Assembly (NCBI GenBank): GCA_025996865.1
Contig: BNTV01000205.1
Span: forward strand, 1 to 5,004
Length of the DNA stretch: 5,004 nucleotides
Source of the DNA: Bacteroidia bacterium
GTDB taxonomy: Bacteria > Bacteroidota > Bacteroidia > Bacteroidales > Azobacteroidaceae
Direction: 5' to 3'
In this document: piece after piece, positions 4,757 to 5,004 of the stretch
Numbering within the stretch: position 1 is the stretch's first letter
How the letters are laid out: each line of letters begins with the position of its first letter
The notes under the pieces: model-generated
The model's input: the letters and a program-made list of their open reading frames with translations, nothing else
What the model was told of the DNA's origin: nothing
The model's database searches: none
Position numbers and translations under genes: made by a program

Positions 4757-5004
4757 ATGACAAAAGAGATAGATATACTTTCAAATGCAATAGCAAAATC
4801 AGCTAAAACGGCATTTCTCGAACTATTTAAAAATAATGAAAAATACTACTATTGTGTATTATTAACAACAGGAGAAGGTATGCCGCCTATTTTATCTGCT
4901 TGGTCAATGGAAGCATTAAAAAAAATTTCTCGTAACAAATCAGAAGAATACGCTAATATGATTAAATGGTCTTATGCGGACTCTCCATATTACAATTTTG
5001 GATA
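4757..5004 (+). CDS. DUF4303-like immunity protein, N-terminal part
   Basis: The frame starts at ATG 4757, 11 bp after the orphan toxin stop, and runs off the window after 82 codons. It begins MTKEIDILSNAIAKSAKTAF, continues YYYCVLLTTGEGMPPILSAW and reaches MIKWSYADSPYYNFG. The helix, then a strand ending 'T-x-G-E-G', a spacer, and 'K/R-W-S-x-A-D-x-x-Y' is the layout I know for the DUF4303 family, whose members often sit beside polymorphic toxins as presumed immunity proteins. It should neutralise the AHH nuclease in the cytoplasm. The upstream sequence is AT-rich with no clear Shine-Dalgarno site, and translation is probably coupled to the toxin. The C-terminal part is outside the window. 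Confidence 0.65.
   Translation, partial: MTKEIDILSNAIAKSAKTAFLELFKNNEKYYYCVLLTTGEGMPPILSAWSMEALKKISRNKSEEYANMIKWSYADSPYYNFG

Noticed and set aside
1..5004. CRISPR arrays, tRNA and rRNA genes
   Set aside because: No regularly spaced direct repeats, cloverleaf patterns or rRNA-like sequence were seen on either strand.

Overview
The window looks like accessory DNA from a Bacteroidales-type bacterium (Bacteroides, Parabacteroides or a relative). The basis is the family content: a VgrG of the Bacteroidetes type VI secretion type, and YD-repeat Rhs proteins ending in the DPIG...DxxGL core with polymorphic C-terminal toxins. Intergenic DNA is AT-rich and Shine-Dalgarno signals are mostly weak, which also fits. 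It appears to be an effector island of a type VI secretion system (T6SS). No species assignment is possible from the sequence alone.

Layout. Positions 1-249 (minus) hold the first 83 codons of a VgrG spike gene that runs off the left edge. Positions 328-769 hold two gene remnants arranged head to head, a minus-strand fragment and a plus-strand immunity-like tail. Neither has a credible 5' end. Positions 770-1144 hold no convincing gene, but contain a G-rich tract and three hairpins, one of them a good terminator (1097-1138). Positions 1145-1375 (minus) hold a small 76-aa gene that ends just before that terminator and starts exactly where Rhs homology begins on the other strand. From about 1377 to 3572 (plus) runs an Rhs protein that has lost its N-terminal half and carries a short 73-residue toxin tip. 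Its presumed immunity gene overlaps it (3560-4075). A 130-bp spacer with repeated hairpins follows. Next comes an 'orphan' Rhs tip (4209-4745), which is a shortened Rhs core fused to an AHH-type nuclease. The start of its likely DUF4303 immunity gene (4757 to the right edge) closes the window.

How the parts fit. In such loci VgrG forms the T6SS spike, Rhs effectors ride on it, the core autoproteolyses before the variable tip, and the gene just downstream protects the producer. The 5'-truncated Rhs and the orphan tip behind it resemble the stored toxin/immunity cassettes that can recombine onto an intact rhs gene through shared core sequence. The codon-rich, higher-GC core followed by AT-rich tips and immunity genes supports this mosaic origin. 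Function assignments come from motif recognition only; no search was run. The most interesting points are the exact 75-codon deletion in the orphan core, the AGH variant of the AHH motif, two recombination junctions (about 600-630 and about 1376) and the unexplained hairpin family at 4088-4236.
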